From Sulfurimicrobium lacus (GTDB taxonomy: Bacteria; Pseudomonadota; Gammaproteobacteria; Burkholderiales; Sulfuricellaceae), in contig NZ_AP022853.1 of the NCBI RefSeq assembly GCF_011764585.1, positions 1,657,501 to 1,721,500 of the forward strand: a stretch of 64,000 bases of DNA, in the 5' to 3' direction. How positions within the stretch are numbered: position 1 is the first letter of the stretch; the number at the start of each line of letters is the position of its first letter. The position numbers and the translations under genes were made by a program. The notes under the pieces are model-generated. The model was not told the origin of the DNA, searched no databases, and was given only the letters and a program-made list of their open reading frames with translations. This document shows positions 1 through 9,430 of this stretch, piece after piece.

Positions 1-74
1 ATTGCGGAATTAGGTGTGCCGGACGGTGGGCATTTGGATGTAACGCGTCTGGCGCTAGCCGAGGCAAAGCCAGG

Positions 75-185
75 CTATTCCGACAGGATGCCAGCGCCAT
101 GTGCAAAGAGTTGATAAACAATGAAAGTGGACAAGGCAATGATGTTGATCGTTAGATACGTCGCTGCAGGTATCAGGAATTCCAT
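75..185 (-). CDS. Candidate small membrane protein (36 aa)
   Basis: A 36-codon minus-strand ORF starts with ATG at 185 and stops with TAG at 75-77. A strong GGGGG Shine-Dalgarno lies about 5 nt upstream of the ATG. The peptide begins MEFLIPAATYLTINIIALST and is one long hydrophobic stretch (about residues 3-27) with a short polar tail, so it would be a single-pass inner-membrane microprotein. I do not recognise a family. The good ribosome site and the membrane-like composition argue for translation; the short length argues for caution. It is divergent from the transaldolase-transketolase gene and more than 500 bp away from it. Confidence 0.4.
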   Translation of the reverse strand: MEFLIPAATYLTINIIALSTFIVYQLFAHGAGILSE

Positions 186-754
186 GTTGCCCCCGTTATC
201 TTTTTATTAAACGACATGCTGTTGTGCATGAGCCGAGCGATAAATTGATCGTACTATTCGCTGTTTTTACAGATATTTATATCAGGGCTAGCTTGTTTTG
301 ACTATCGGGGAAAACACTATGGATTTGCCAAACCAGGTACGGCAAGGGTTTCGTGTTATGTGCGTCCGATTCTGTGCGGTTTTCAGGTTTGATTGCTGCT
401 GGACTTCCAGTTAAAGATAACCAGGTTACCGATTCGTCGACCAGGAAATACTCCTTTTACCTTATCGCTTTTTTACTTCCTTCAAAGATATTCTCGTCAC
501 TTCCAGCGCGTATAACTGCCTGCTTACTGAGGCGGTTCGCAGATCACCAGACTGACCGGGCGATTCCAGTTTCATGCTGTTTTATCTTTCGATCCATTCT
601 CTTGTATAGCCTGCGTAGCGTCGGCAGTAGCGGCGTTAGACACCCGTGTCCGGCGTAAAATGATTAACTGAAAATTTGTTTCAGCCAATGGCGAGCGCTG
701 CTTGAGCGGCGAGTCATGTTCAAACCCCCATTGGCGAGAAGGAAGGAGGTTCTG
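186..754. other. Long leader/intergenic region, no supported gene
   Basis: No reading frame here has protein-like composition. A 101-codon plus frame (353-658) and a minus frame (572-865) lack credible ribosome sites and look random. The region presumably holds the promoters of the divergent small ORF and the fused transaldolase/transketolase gene, but I could not identify a confident -35/-10 pair. Confidence 0.5.
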
Positions 755-3703
755 ATGGAAAATTCCCTGGTTCAGCTTCACGGACATGGTCAAAGCTACT
801 GGATCGATGACCTGACGCGGAACATGCTGCGAACGGGGGAGTTGCAGCGCCAGGTCGAGGAACAAAACTTGTGCGGCGTCACTTCAAATCCATCGATTTT
901 CGGCAAGGCCATTGCACAGGGACGCGAGTATGAAGAGCAGATCCGGCACGCAACGGAAGCGGGATGCTCAGTCAATGAGACATACGAGCAAATTGTTACT
1001 GCCGACGTACGAGCAGCCTGCGATATCCTGCTTCCTGTTTTCGAGCGAACCGCCGGAGCCGACGGCTTTGTCAGCCTGGAAGTCTCCCCGCATCTCGCCC
1101 ACGACACGCAGGGTTCCATTCAGGAGGCGCGTCGCCTGCATGCCATGGTCGCCCGGCCCAATCTGCTCATCAAGATTCCCGGAACGGCGGCTGGGGTTCC
1201 GGCTGTCGAGCAACTGGTGTTCGAGGGGGTCAATGTGAACATCACGCTGCTGTTCGCGGTAGAAAATTACGAAGCCGTGGCCCTGGCCTATCTGCGTGCC
1301 CTGAAACGCCGTCTGGAGGCTGGATTGACGCTCGACACGGTGGCTTCGGTAGCGAGCTTCTTCTTGAGCCGCATCGACATGCTGGTCGATCAGTTGCTGG
1401 CTCAGCGCATCCTGGCGGCAGATGCGCGCCGCACTGAAACGGGCCCGGCCTGCCTGCTCGGCAAGGCCGCGATCGCCAATGCCAAATTCGCCTACCAGAG
1501 CTTCAGGCGGATAGTCGATAGCGACGAGTGGAAGGCGTTGGCAAGCAATGGCGCGCGGCCGCAACGCATGCTCTGGGCGAGCACCAGCACGAAAAATCCC
1601 GCCTACCGCGATGTGATGTACGTGGAACCCCTGATCGGCCTCTACACGGTCAACACCATGCCGGAGGAAACCATCGCCGCTTTTCTCGATCACGGCAAGG
1701 TGGCCGACACGGTGGAAATCGGTGTCGATGAAGCCAGGCAGGTGCTGCGCAATATCGAAATGTCCGGGATTTCTTTCCGCCAGGTGACCCAGCAACTGGA
1801 AAATGAAGGGGTGCAGAAATTCATCGATGCCTACGATGGGCTGCTGCAGACGCTTGCCGGCAAGCGGGAAAAATATCTCCATGCCCAGGGCAGCGCGCCG
1901 CTCGAAGAGATGGCACGCAAGCTGCGCCGCCTGGTGATCCGCATGACCACGCAGGCCGGTTCGGGGCACCCCACTTCCTGCTTGTCCTGCGCCGATATCG
2001 TGAGCGCGCTGTTTTTTCGCGAGATGCGCTGGGACCCGCGCGATCCCAAGGCGCGCAACGTCGACACCTTCCTGCTCTCCAAGGGCCACGCAGCCCCCAT
2101 CTTGTGGGCCGCTCTGCACGAGGCCGGCGCGATCGGGGAGGACCCGATGTCGCTGCGCTCGATCGACAGCACGCTGGAAGGCCATCCCACGCCCAACAAT
2201 CCCTGGGTCAAGGTCGCCACCGGCTCGCTCGGGCAGGGCTTGTCGGCGGGCAATGGCATTGCCCTGGCCAATCGCCTCGACGGCATCGATGCGCGCGTCT
2301 ACTGCCTGCTGGGCGACGGCGAATGCTCGGAAGGCTCGGTATGGGAGGCGGCGCAGTTTGCCTCCCTGCACAAGCTCTCCAGCCTCGTCGCCATCGTCGA
2401 TGTCAACGGGCTGGGGCAGAGCGGGCCGGCGCCCTACGCCCACGATACGTCGGTGCTGGCGCGGCGCTTCCAGTCCTTCGGCTGGAAAACCATCGAAATC
2501 GACGGCCACGACATGGCGGATATTCTCTACGCGCTGCAGCGCGCGAGGGACGGCGGCCCGACCGCGATCGTGGCGCGGACCGAGAAGGGCAAGGGTGTGT
2601 CTTTCCTGGAAAGCGCCGCCGGCTGGCACGGCAAGCCGCTCGACGCGGGGCAGATGAAAGCCGCGCTGGAAGAACTGGGCGAAGCCCATATCCGGCTCGA
2701 AGTTGAAAGCCGCCGCACCGGGCCGTTCGAGGCGCCGGAAGGCAGCGTGGCGCCGCGCATCCAGCTTGGCTATAACAAGGGCGAAATGGTGGCGACGCGG
2801 GACGGCTACGGTCGCGCACTCCTGAAGCTGGGCGCGCTGCACCCGGAAATCGTGGTGCTCGACAGCGAAGTGCGGGAGTCCACCCGCGCCAAGGAATTCG
2901 CGGACGCTTACCCCGAGCGCTTCTTCGAATGCTATATCGCCGAACAGAACATGGTGGGCGCGGCGCTGGGGCTGGCGGTGAGCGGCAAGCTGCCGTTTGC
3001 TTCGACGTTCGCCTGCTTCCTCACCCGGGCGTTCGACTTCATCCGCATGGCGGGCCATAGCCGTCCGCCCGGGCTGGTGTTTTGCGGCAGCCACGCCGGG
3101 GTTTCGATCGGACAGGACGGCCCGTCGCAGATGGGCCTCGAGGACTTGGCCATGTTCCGTGCAGTTCATGGCACGACCATTCTTTATCCCTGCGATGCCG
3201 TCAGCGCCGAACGCGTGACCGAGGAAGCCGCCGGTACGCCGGGCATCGTCTACCTGCGAACTACGCGCGGCAAAACGGCCGTCATCTACGATAACGACGA
3301 GCGCTTCCCGGTCGGTGGCAGCAAGACCCTGCGCACTTCACCGCAAGACGCGTTCACCCTCATCGCCGCCGGCATCACCGTGCACGAGGCGCTCGCCGCC
3401 CACCGGGAACTGTCGGACATGGGCATCGTTACACGGGTGATCGACGCTTATTCGGTGAAGCCGCTGGATATCGATGTTCTGGCTAAGGCGTCGCGGGAAA
3501 CCGCGGCGCTGATCGTGGTAGAAGACCACTGGATCGACGGCGGGCTGGGCGATGCTGTCGCGGCAGCAGTTCCGCACGCGCCGGTCCACCGCCTGGCGAT
3601 CCGCGACGAGCCGCGCTCGGGCAGCGAAGACGAACTGCTCGAACGTTATGGCATCTCGCGCGCTGCCATCGTGAACAAAGTCCTGGCACTCGCCGGCAGA
3701 TAG
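755..3703 (+). CDS. Bifunctional transaldolase-transketolase fusion
   Basis: A single 982-aa polypeptide carries two consecutive pentose-phosphate enzymes. Roughly residues 1-365 are a transaldolase: TSNPSIFGKA near the N-terminus and LIKIPGTAAG, whose Lys matches the Schiff-base lysine. Residues about 385-982 are a complete transketolase: the GSGHPTS start, the TPP/Mg motif LLGDGECSEGSVWEA, the pyrimidine-binding domain (YIAEQNMVGAALG) and the C-terminal domain. Together they would interconvert sedoheptulose-7-P, glyceraldehyde-3-P, erythrose-4-P, fructose-6-P and xylulose-5-P in the cytoplasm. ATG 755 was chosen because AAGGAGG lies just upstream; an in-frame ATG at 716 has no comparable site. 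The frame is continuous through the junction, so this is a true gene fusion, not adjacent genes. No other sugar-phosphate gene is in the window. Confidence 0.93.
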   Translation: MENSLVQLHGHGQSYWIDDLTRNMLRTGELQRQVEEQNLCGVTSNPSIFGKAIAQGREYEEQIRHATEAGCSVNETYEQIVTADVRAACDILLPVFERTAGADGFVSLEVSPHLAHDTQGSIQEARRLHAMVARPNLLIKIPGTAAGVPAVEQLVFEGVNVNITLLFAVENYEAVALAYLRALKRRLEAGLTLDTVASVASFFLSRIDMLVDQLLAQRILAADARRTETGPACLLGKAAIANAKFAYQSFRRIVDSDEWKALASNGARPQRMLWASTSTKNPAYRDVMYVEPLIGLYTVNTMPEETIAAFLDHGKVADTVEIGVDEARQVLRNIEMSGISFRQVTQQLENEGVQKFIDAYDGLLQTLAGKREKYLHAQGSAPLEEMARKLRRLVIRMTTQAGSGHPTSCLSCADIVSALFFREMRWDPRDPKARNVDTFLLSKGHAAPILWAALHEAGAIGEDPMSLRSIDSTLEGHPTPNNPWVKVATGSLGQGLSAGNGIALANRLDGIDARVYCLLGDGECSEGSVWEAAQFASLHKLSSLVAIVDVNGLGQSGPAPYAHDTSVLARRFQSFGWKTIEIDGHDMADILYALQRARDGGPTAIVARTEKGKGVSFLESAAGWHGKPLDAGQMKAALEELGEAHIRLEVESRRTGPFEAPEGSVAPRIQLGYNKGEMVATRDGYGRALLKLGALHPEIVVLDSEVRESTRAKEFADAYPERFFECYIAEQNMVGAALGLAVSGKLPFASTFACFLTRAFDFIRMAGHSRPPGLVFCGSHAGVSIGQDGPSQMGLEDLAMFRAVHGTTILYPCDAVSAERVTEEAAGTPGIVYLRTTRGKTAVIYDNDERFPVGGSKTLRTSPQDAFTLIAAGITVHEALAAHRELSDMGIVTRVIDAYSVKPLDIDVLAKASRETAALIVVEDHWIDGGLGDAVAAAVPHAPVHRLAIRDEPRSGSEDELLERYGISRAAIVNKVLALAGR

Positions 3704-3929
3704 CGAAACGTGGCGTGAGGGATTTACTCCCGCACGCCGCGCAGAGCCTTTGGGCTTGGTTGAGTGCATGCGCGGACATTACGGAATTTACACAATTTCT
3801 GCACGCTGGAAGCGGCCGCATATGGTACGCTGCTTCATTTTTTCGAAACATGGAATCTGAGGCAGGGGCAGTTGTGGCAACGCGTATTTCCGATTTTCCT
3901 GAGCTCGGTTTCTGTAAAGCAGTTCAAAG

Positions 3930-6623
3930 ATGCTAGACCGGACCGGATTATCGGTTTCATCGATATCCTCTCAATCCCTAAGATGGCGGCTCTCCCTCGG
4001 AGTCATACTCGTCAATCTGTTCGTGCTGTTCCTGGCGGCATCGTCGTTGCGTCAGAGCTGGCATCAATACCAGGACCGCGCAGAAACCACCGCTAAAAAC
4101 CTCTCCAGGGTACTTGAAGGAGAGATTGGCGGGGACATCGAAAAAATCGACATAACGCTGCTCGCTGCAGGCGATGAAGTCATGCGACAGTTCAGTTCCG
4201 GGAAGGTCGGCCAGAAGGAATTGAATGACTTCCTGCTGCGGCAGCAGTCGCTCCTGCGGGAAATCGACAGCCTGTGCGTGGCGGATGAGCGAGGAAGCGT
4301 CGCCTACGGTAACCCGGCTACGCCCGGCATTGCGAATGTGGCTGAGCGGAAATTTTTCGCCAGTCAGCGCGACAACGCCAACGCAGGTCTGGTAATCGAC
4401 CGTCCGGTGCAGACGCGCAGCGACAACCGATGGTCGCTGCCGATGTCGCGACGGATCAATCACCCGGATGGAAGCTTTGCCGGCGTGGTGTACGTCAATC
4501 TTTCGCTGGACCATCTGGTAAAGACCTTTTCAAAGCTCGACCTCGGCAGCAAGGGCGTCGCCAACCTCAGGGACTTGGACCTGAACATATTGGCGCGCTA
4601 CCCCGAACGGCTGGGAGCGGCGAGCGCTATCGGCAAACCCACCATTTCGCTCCCGCTCAAACAGCTAATCGACGCGGGTCAAACTGCCGGCACGTACAGG
4701 GTCGCTGCGGTGCTGGACAATGTCGAGCGAGCCTATTCCTACCGCAAGATCGGCGACTATCCGCTTTATGTCACGGTGGGTCTCGCCAGCGAAGACTATT
4801 TGGCCGACTGGAGGACAAGCCTCGTCAAGGAGGCTGCGTGGGGCATCCTGTTTTTCGTCGCCACGCTGTTGACCTCGCTGCTGATTTACCGTGCCCTGAT
4901 GCGCCAGCAGAATGCCTACGAATCGCTTTACAACAGTGAGGAACGCTTTCTCGATGCGTTCGAAAATGCCCCGATCGGGATGGCCATTGTGGCGCTGGAC
5001 GGGACTTTTTCTAAAGTCAATCAGGCGCTTTGCCAGATTCTCGGGTACGAAAGAGCCGAACTGAAAAAACTGAGATTTCAGGACATCACCCATCCGGATG
5101 ACCTGGATGCCGATCTGGCCAACATAAAGCGCCTGCTGGACGGAGAAATCGGGGCTTTCCAGATGGAAAAGCGCTATATCCGCAGCGATGACCAGATTGT
5201 ATGGGTCCAGGTTACCGGTTCTATCGTCAGGGATGCCAAGAACACCCCTTTGCATTTTCTTGCCCAGGTCGAAAACATCACAGATCGCAAGAAAGTCGAA
5301 GCGCAAATCGAATTCCTGGCCTATCACGACGCGCTCACCAAGCTGCCCAATCGCCTGCTGGCCAGGGACCACCTCGAAATGGCCATCGCCTATACCGAAC
5401 GTGCGGGCACGAAGACCGCCGTTCTGTTCCTCGACCTCGACAACTTCAAGACCATCAACGACTCCTTCGGACATGCCATCGGAGATGAGCTGCTGATCGC
5501 GGTTGCGGAGCGCCTGCGCGAATGCACGCATGAGACCGATACGATCAGCCGGCAGGGCGGCGACGAGTTCCTGATCGTGCTTTCGGATGTGCCCGATGCT
5601 GAAGCCATCACCCTCTTCGCGGAAAAGATCCTGGAAAGACTCGAGGAAACCTTCATCATCGGCGGCAATGAAATAGCGACTTCATTATCGGTCGGTATTG
5701 CCGTTTATCCGGACGACAGTAAGGATATCGACACCCTGCTGAAGTTTGCCGACCGGGCCATGTACCACGCCAAGGGCGCAGGGCGCAACGCGTTCCGTTT
5801 CTACACCGAGCAGATGAACGTCGATGCGGTCGCACATCAACACATTCGCGTGGGCCTGCGGCGCGCCCTGGAGCACGGCGAACTTGCCCTCCATTACCAG
5901 CCGCAGATCAGCCTCTCCAGCGGTGCCGTGATCGGCGCCGAGGCACTGATCCGCTGGAACCATCCGGAACTCGGATTGTTGTTGCCCGCAACTTTCCTGC
6001 CGACTGCCGAAGAAAGCGGACTGATCGTGCCCATGGGGGACTGGGTGTTGCAGGAAGCCTGCCGCCAGGCCGTGGAATGGCTCGAGGCAGGATTGCCCGA
6101 GTTCGTCATGGCGGTAAACATCTCGGCGATGCAATTCACACGCGGCGATCTGGAACAGAGCGTGCTGCGGGCGCTCGCCGATTCCGGACTGCCGCCGGCC
6201 TTGCTGGAGCTCGAGCTGACCGAGTCCATCCTCATCCAGGATACGGAAAAGGTGCTGGAAACCGTGCAGCGCCTTAAATCGCATGGCCTGATGTTGTCGA
6301 TCGACGATTTCGGCACGGGCTATTCCAGCCTGTCCTACCTCAAGCGGTTCAACGTCGACAAACTGAAAATCGACCGCTCCTTCATCTGCGACATGATCAA
6401 TAACCCCAACGATGCAACCATCGTACGGGCCATTATCCAGATGGCGAGAAACCTCAACCTCAAGACCATCGCGGAAGGCGTGGAGGATGAACACCTGCTG
6501 TCGTTCCTGCGGCTCCAGTATTGCGACGAGGGGCAGGGGTACTATTTTTCGCGGCCGCTGCCAGCGGACGAATTCGCCAGGTACGTCGCCAATAACACGC
6601 AGCAGCTAAAGCTGATCCCGTAA
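3930..6623 (+). CDS. Membrane Cache-PAS-GGDEF-EAL c-di-GMP signalling protein
   Basis: An 897-aa protein likely to make and/or degrade cyclic di-GMP. An N-terminal helix (about 20-42) and a second helix (about 300-320) bracket a periplasmic sensor of dCache type. A PAS domain follows (about 335-455). The GGDEF domain has an intact GGDEF signature in SRQGGDEFLIVL. The C-terminal EAL domain retains EALIRW, the glutamate in ELTES and DDFGTGYSSL, so both catalytic domains look intact. The HDOD gene starts 14 nt downstream and is probably co-transcribed. Which activity dominates cannot be read from sequence. The ATG at 3930 follows a poor ribosome site, so the start is uncertain by some codons. 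Confidence 0.9.
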   Translation: MLDRTGLSVSSISSQSLRWRLSLGVILVNLFVLFLAASSLRQSWHQYQDRAETTAKNLSRVLEGEIGGDIEKIDITLLAAGDEVMRQFSSGKVGQKELNDFLLRQQSLLREIDSLCVADERGSVAYGNPATPGIANVAERKFFASQRDNANAGLVIDRPVQTRSDNRWSLPMSRRINHPDGSFAGVVYVNLSLDHLVKTFSKLDLGSKGVANLRDLDLNILARYPERLGAASAIGKPTISLPLKQLIDAGQTAGTYRVAAVLDNVERAYSYRKIGDYPLYVTVGLASEDYLADWRTSLVKEAAWGILFFVATLLTSLLIYRALMRQQNAYESLYNSEERFLDAFENAPIGMAIVALDGTFSKVNQALCQILGYERAELKKLRFQDITHPDDLDADLANIKRLLDGEIGAFQMEKRYIRSDDQIVWVQVTGSIVRDAKNTPLHFLAQVENITDRKKVEAQIEFLAYHDALTKLPNRLLARDHLEMAIAYTERAGTKTAVLFLDLDNFKTINDSFGHAIGDELLIAVAERLRECTHETDTISRQGGDEFLIVLSDVPDAEAITLFAEKILERLEETFIIGGNEIATSLSVGIAVYPDDSKDIDTLLKFADRAMYHAKGAGRNAFRFYTEQMNVDAVAHQHIRVGLRRALEHGELALHYQPQISLSSGAVIGAEALIRWNHPELGLLLPATFLPTAEESGLIVPMGDWVLQEACRQAVEWLEAGLPEFVMAVNISAMQFTRGDLEQSVLRALADSGLPPALLELELTESILIQDTEKVLETVQRLKSHGLMLSIDDFGTGYSSLSYLKRFNVDKLKIDRSFICDMINNPNDATIVRAIIQMARNLNLKTIAEGVEDEHLLSFLRLQYCDEGQGYYFSRPLPADEFARYVANNTQQLKLIP

Positions 6624-6637
6624 AAAAGGGAAATAAA

Positions 6638-7537
6638 ATGTCACCCGAGATCAACGCCACCTCCGCGTCAGAGCAGGACGCCGCCCGCGTCGGCGACCTG
6701 CTCAGCAACGCGATTCGCGACATCGGCATTCCGCCGTGTCCCGCGATTCTCGAACGGATCAATGCGGAAATGAGCAAGGACGAACCGGACTTCAACCAGC
6801 TCGACCGCATCATCTGCTCCGACGTCAGTCTGGCTGCCGGGCTGATCGCAATCGCCAACTCGCCTTTTTTCGGTTTGCAGAACCGCGTCCGTTCTGTCAA
6901 CGAAGCGCTGCACATGCTGGGCCTGGGCGTCTCAAGCCGTGCCATCGCCGGGATCATGCTGCGAAAACTGTTTCCGCTTACGCCCAGCCTGGAGCGATTC
7001 TGGCACGCCACCGCCACTATTGCCCGCCTTGGCGGCTGGCTGGCGAAGCGCTTCCATGACGGCATCAAGGTACGCCCTGACGACGCCTATACCTTCAGCC
7101 TGTTCCGCGATTGCGGCATACCGATACTGATGCGGCGCTTCGACCAGTACCGGGAGGTGCTGAAAGCCGCCAACGAGGAAAGCGCGCTCAGCTTCGTCGC
7201 CGTCGAGCAGGCCGCTTTCCCGACCAACCATGCCGCGGTCGGCTGCCTGCTGGCGCAAAGCTGGTGGCTGCCGGACGAAATCAGCCTGGCCATCCGCCAC
7301 CACCATGACCAGGAAATGCTCGAGCAAGGCAGTGATTCGAAACTGCCCGCAGCGACGCTAGGCCTGATCGCTACCGCTCAGCTTGCCGAGCACTTGTTCC
7401 AGTACCACACCGGGCTGAGTCAGGGCCAGGAATGGAACAAGCTAGGGACATCCTGCCTGCATCTGCTGAACCTCGACGAACAAGACCTGGCGGAAATCTA
7501 TGAGGAGTCCGCCTCGGTCGTCACCAGCGAGGTGTAG
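6638..7537 (+). CDS. HDOD domain protein
   Basis: A 299-aa cytoplasmic protein. Residues about 25-225 match the HDOD fold: the IPPCPAILERIN start, a D-rich helix (LDRIICSDVSLAAGLIAIAN) and NSPFFGLQNRVRSVNEALHM, which is the most typical HDOD stretch. HDOD proteins are HD-superfamily relatives without the HD metal site and act in signalling, often next to GGDEF/EAL genes. The gene follows the GGDEF-EAL gene after 14 nt with GGGAAATAAA before its ATG, so the two probably form an operon and a functional pair. The C-terminal 70 residues are not assignable. Confidence 0.87.
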   Translation: MSPEINATSASEQDAARVGDLLSNAIRDIGIPPCPAILERINAEMSKDEPDFNQLDRIICSDVSLAAGLIAIANSPFFGLQNRVRSVNEALHMLGLGVSSRAIAGIMLRKLFPLTPSLERFWHATATIARLGGWLAKRFHDGIKVRPDDAYTFSLFRDCGIPILMRRFDQYREVLKAANEESALSFVAVEQAAFPTNHAAVGCLLAQSWWLPDEISLAIRHHHDQEMLEQGSDSKLPAATLGLIATAQLAEHLFQYHTGLSQGQEWNKLGTSCLHLLNLDEQDLAEIYEESASVVTSEV

Positions 7538-7576
7538 GGCACGTAATTTTTCCCTGCTTCACCGAAGGAGGCTGAC

Positions 7577-8644
7577 ATGATTCAGGATCGCGCTGCCGGG
7601 GCCGTCATGGGCGCCCTGATCGGCGATGCGCTCGGGCTGGGGTGCCACTGGTACTACAACCTCGACGAACTGCATCGCGACTACGGTTCGTGGATCACCG
7701 GCTACACCACGCCCGGGCCGGAGCGCTATCACGGCGGCATGCGGGCCGGGCAGCTGTCGCAGAGCGGCCTCATCCTGGTCATGCTGCTGCGCTCCGTGGT
7801 CGAGCACGGGGAATACCGGGAGGACGACTTCACGCGGCGGCTGGATGCGGAATTGTTCCCGCTGCTCGATGGAACGCCGGTCTACGGTCCCGGTGGGTAC
7901 ACCAACCAGTCGATACGTGAAGCCTACCGGCGGCGCGTGGAGCAGCACAAGTCATGGGCGGAAACCGGCGGCCACGCGGACACCACGGAATCGGCCGAAC
8001 GCGCCATCGTGCTGGCGGCGCGCTACGCGAAACAGCCGCGGCAGGTCGCCGCAACCGTTTCTTCCAATTGCCGTCTCACCCAGGGAGACGAGGCGATCAT
8101 CGCTATGAGCACGGCGTACAACTGCGTCCTGTCGCTACTGGTCAACGGCGAGACGCTGACGCCGGCCGTTTCTGACAAGCTGATGCAGCTGGTGCAAAGC
8201 GGGGAGCTGCCTTTCCATAGCGTGGTGAGAAGCGGCTTCGCGGCGCCCCGTCCCGGCGACCCGGACCCGCCGCTCGCCGGTCGCTTCTCTTCCCCCGACG
8301 CGCTGCTGACGCCGCATTACGCCGCTCTCGCCGCCGCCGACCCCGACATCCGTATCGAGCCCGCGTGGAAGGTGTCCCTCGTCTACGGCATGCCCTGTGC
8401 CATCTACCACCAGCTACCAGCTGCCTATTACCTCGCCGCCCGGTTCGCGGACGACTTCGAATCCGCCGTTCTGCACGCCATCAACGGCGGCGGGCAGAAC
8501 ATGTCGCGCGCCATGCTGGCCGGCGCGCTGGTGGGCGCACAAGTCGGCTTGAGCGGTATTCCGCGGCGCTTTATCGACGGTCTGGAGAATGGCGGGGAAT
8601 TACAGGAACTGGCCAAGAAGCTTGGCGTGCTGGCCGCGATCTAG
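7577..8644 (+). CDS. ADP-ribosylglycohydrolase-like (J1-crystallin-like) protein
   Basis: A 355-aa protein with the all-alpha ADP-ribosylglycohydrolase fold: the start AAGAVMGALIGDALGLGCHW is typical, as is the late glycine-rich segment NGGGQNMSRAMLAGALVGA. The two Asp-rich metal-binding motifs of active enzymes are not conserved. Where active members have T-D-D-T, this protein has LSQS in RAGQLSQSGLI; where they have G-D-T-D-T it has GGQNMS. It may therefore be a non-catalytic or altered member, like J1 crystallins. AAGGAGG about 6 nt before the ATG fixes the start. A GC-rich hairpin follows the stop (8650-8673). Confidence 0.82.
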   Translation: MIQDRAAGAVMGALIGDALGLGCHWYYNLDELHRDYGSWITGYTTPGPERYHGGMRAGQLSQSGLILVMLLRSVVEHGEYREDDFTRRLDAELFPLLDGTPVYGPGGYTNQSIREAYRRRVEQHKSWAETGGHADTTESAERAIVLAARYAKQPRQVAATVSSNCRLTQGDEAIIAMSTAYNCVLSLLVNGETLTPAVSDKLMQLVQSGELPFHSVVRSGFAAPRPGDPDPPLAGRFSSPDALLTPHYAALAAADPDIRIEPAWKVSLVYGMPCAIYHQLPAAYYLAARFADDFESAVLHAINGGGQNMSRAMLAGALVGAQVGLSGIPRRFIDGLENGGELQELAKKLGVLAAI

Positions 8645-8649
8645 GGGAG

Positions 8650-8673
8650 CCCCCGCCTGCCGCTTCGCGGGGG
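8650..8673. terminator. GC-rich hairpin between convergent genes
   Basis: CCCCCGC (8650-8656) pairs with GCGGGGG (8667-8673) across a 10-nt loop, between two convergent stop codons. There is no T-run, so it is a weak or bidirectional terminator at best. Confidence 0.4.
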
Positions 8674-8692
8674 GATTGAATGGCGTGCCGAA

Positions 8693-9382
8693 TCAGGGCT
8701 GCAGCGTTGCGTCTTCGACGAGAACTCTATAGGAATAGCCCGAGCCGAAGTCCTTGTCGGTGCGCACGATGCCTTTCGCCGTCACGATATCGCCGGCCTT
8801 CGCCTGACTCATTGTCGTCACCAGCACATCGTTCGTCTTGTCCGCGGCGGAACCCGAGCCATCGCGCAGATGGACCCAGTTCTTGCCCATGATGTTCGGG
8901 TTGTATTTCACCACCTTGCCGCGTACCACAACGGGCTTGTTCTTCAGCTCGGCACTCTTGGTCATGATTTCCGCGACGGTCCGCGCGTTCGCGCCGCTCG
9001 CCTTGGGGACACGGACATCGGCGCTGTCCGCCGGGTTGGCGAGACCGGCGTGGGCCGTGCTCACATAGTTTCCGGCGCCGCCCAGCGTGCCGAAAAGAAT
9101 CGTCGGGAAGGTCTTCTTCAGCGACTTGCTTTCGAAGTTGTGCATCACCATCACGTTTTCAATCGTGACTTCGCTGCCTTTGCGGACCTGTGTCTTGTTG
9201 ACTGCTGCCCAGGTCTCGCCGTCCCTGGTCTTGAGGCGCAGGTAGGAATAGTTTTCGACCTCCTTTACCTCGAGCACCTCGCCTTTGACGGCGGCGGCAG
9301 CAGCAGGGGAATGAGCAGGGGGTTCGCCAGCCCAGACGAAGGGGGCGGCAGCGATCATGCAGATCGTCAGGAAGGCTTTCAT
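8693..9382 (-). CDS. Periplasmic OB-fold protein, two repeats
   Basis: A 229-aa protein with a signal peptide (MKAFLTICMIAAAPFVWAGE, cleavage probably after WAG). Two OB-fold-like beta-rich segments follow: about 30-80 (VKGEVLEVKEVENYSYLRLK) and about 140-225, where VVVRGKVVKYNPNIMGKNWV and the ending YRVLVEDATLQP are typical of the tRNA_anti-like/NrfJ-like OB fold. Ligand and function are unknown; such proteins are often found near cytochromes. It lies 48 nt downstream of the mocA-like gene on the same strand and could be the last gene of the molybdenum hydroxylase operon or a separate unit. Confidence 0.72.
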   Translation of the reverse strand: MKAFLTICMIAAAPFVWAGEPPAHSPAAAAAVKGEVLEVKEVENYSYLRLKTRDGETWAAVNKTQVRKGSEVTIENVMVMHNFESKSLKKTFPTILFGTLGGAGNYVSTAHAGLANPADSADVRVPKASGANARTVAEIMTKSAELKNKPVVVRGKVVKYNPNIMGKNWVHLRDGSGSAADKTNDVLVTTMSQAKAGDIVTAKGIVRTDKDFGSGYSYRVLVEDATLQP

Positions 9383-9430
9383 GGTCTGGATATTCCTTGG
9401 GAGGCAGAAGGCGCAAGTATAGCAGCGGAT

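Noticed and set aside
353-658. 101-codon plus ORF in the leader region
   Set aside because: Random-looking composition, no ribosome site, no domain.
968-3169. 733-codon open minus frame opposite the transaldolase/transketolase gene
   Set aside because: Antisense shadow in high-GC DNA; composition is His/Arg/Gly-rich with no domain, and the plus strand has clear enzyme motifs.
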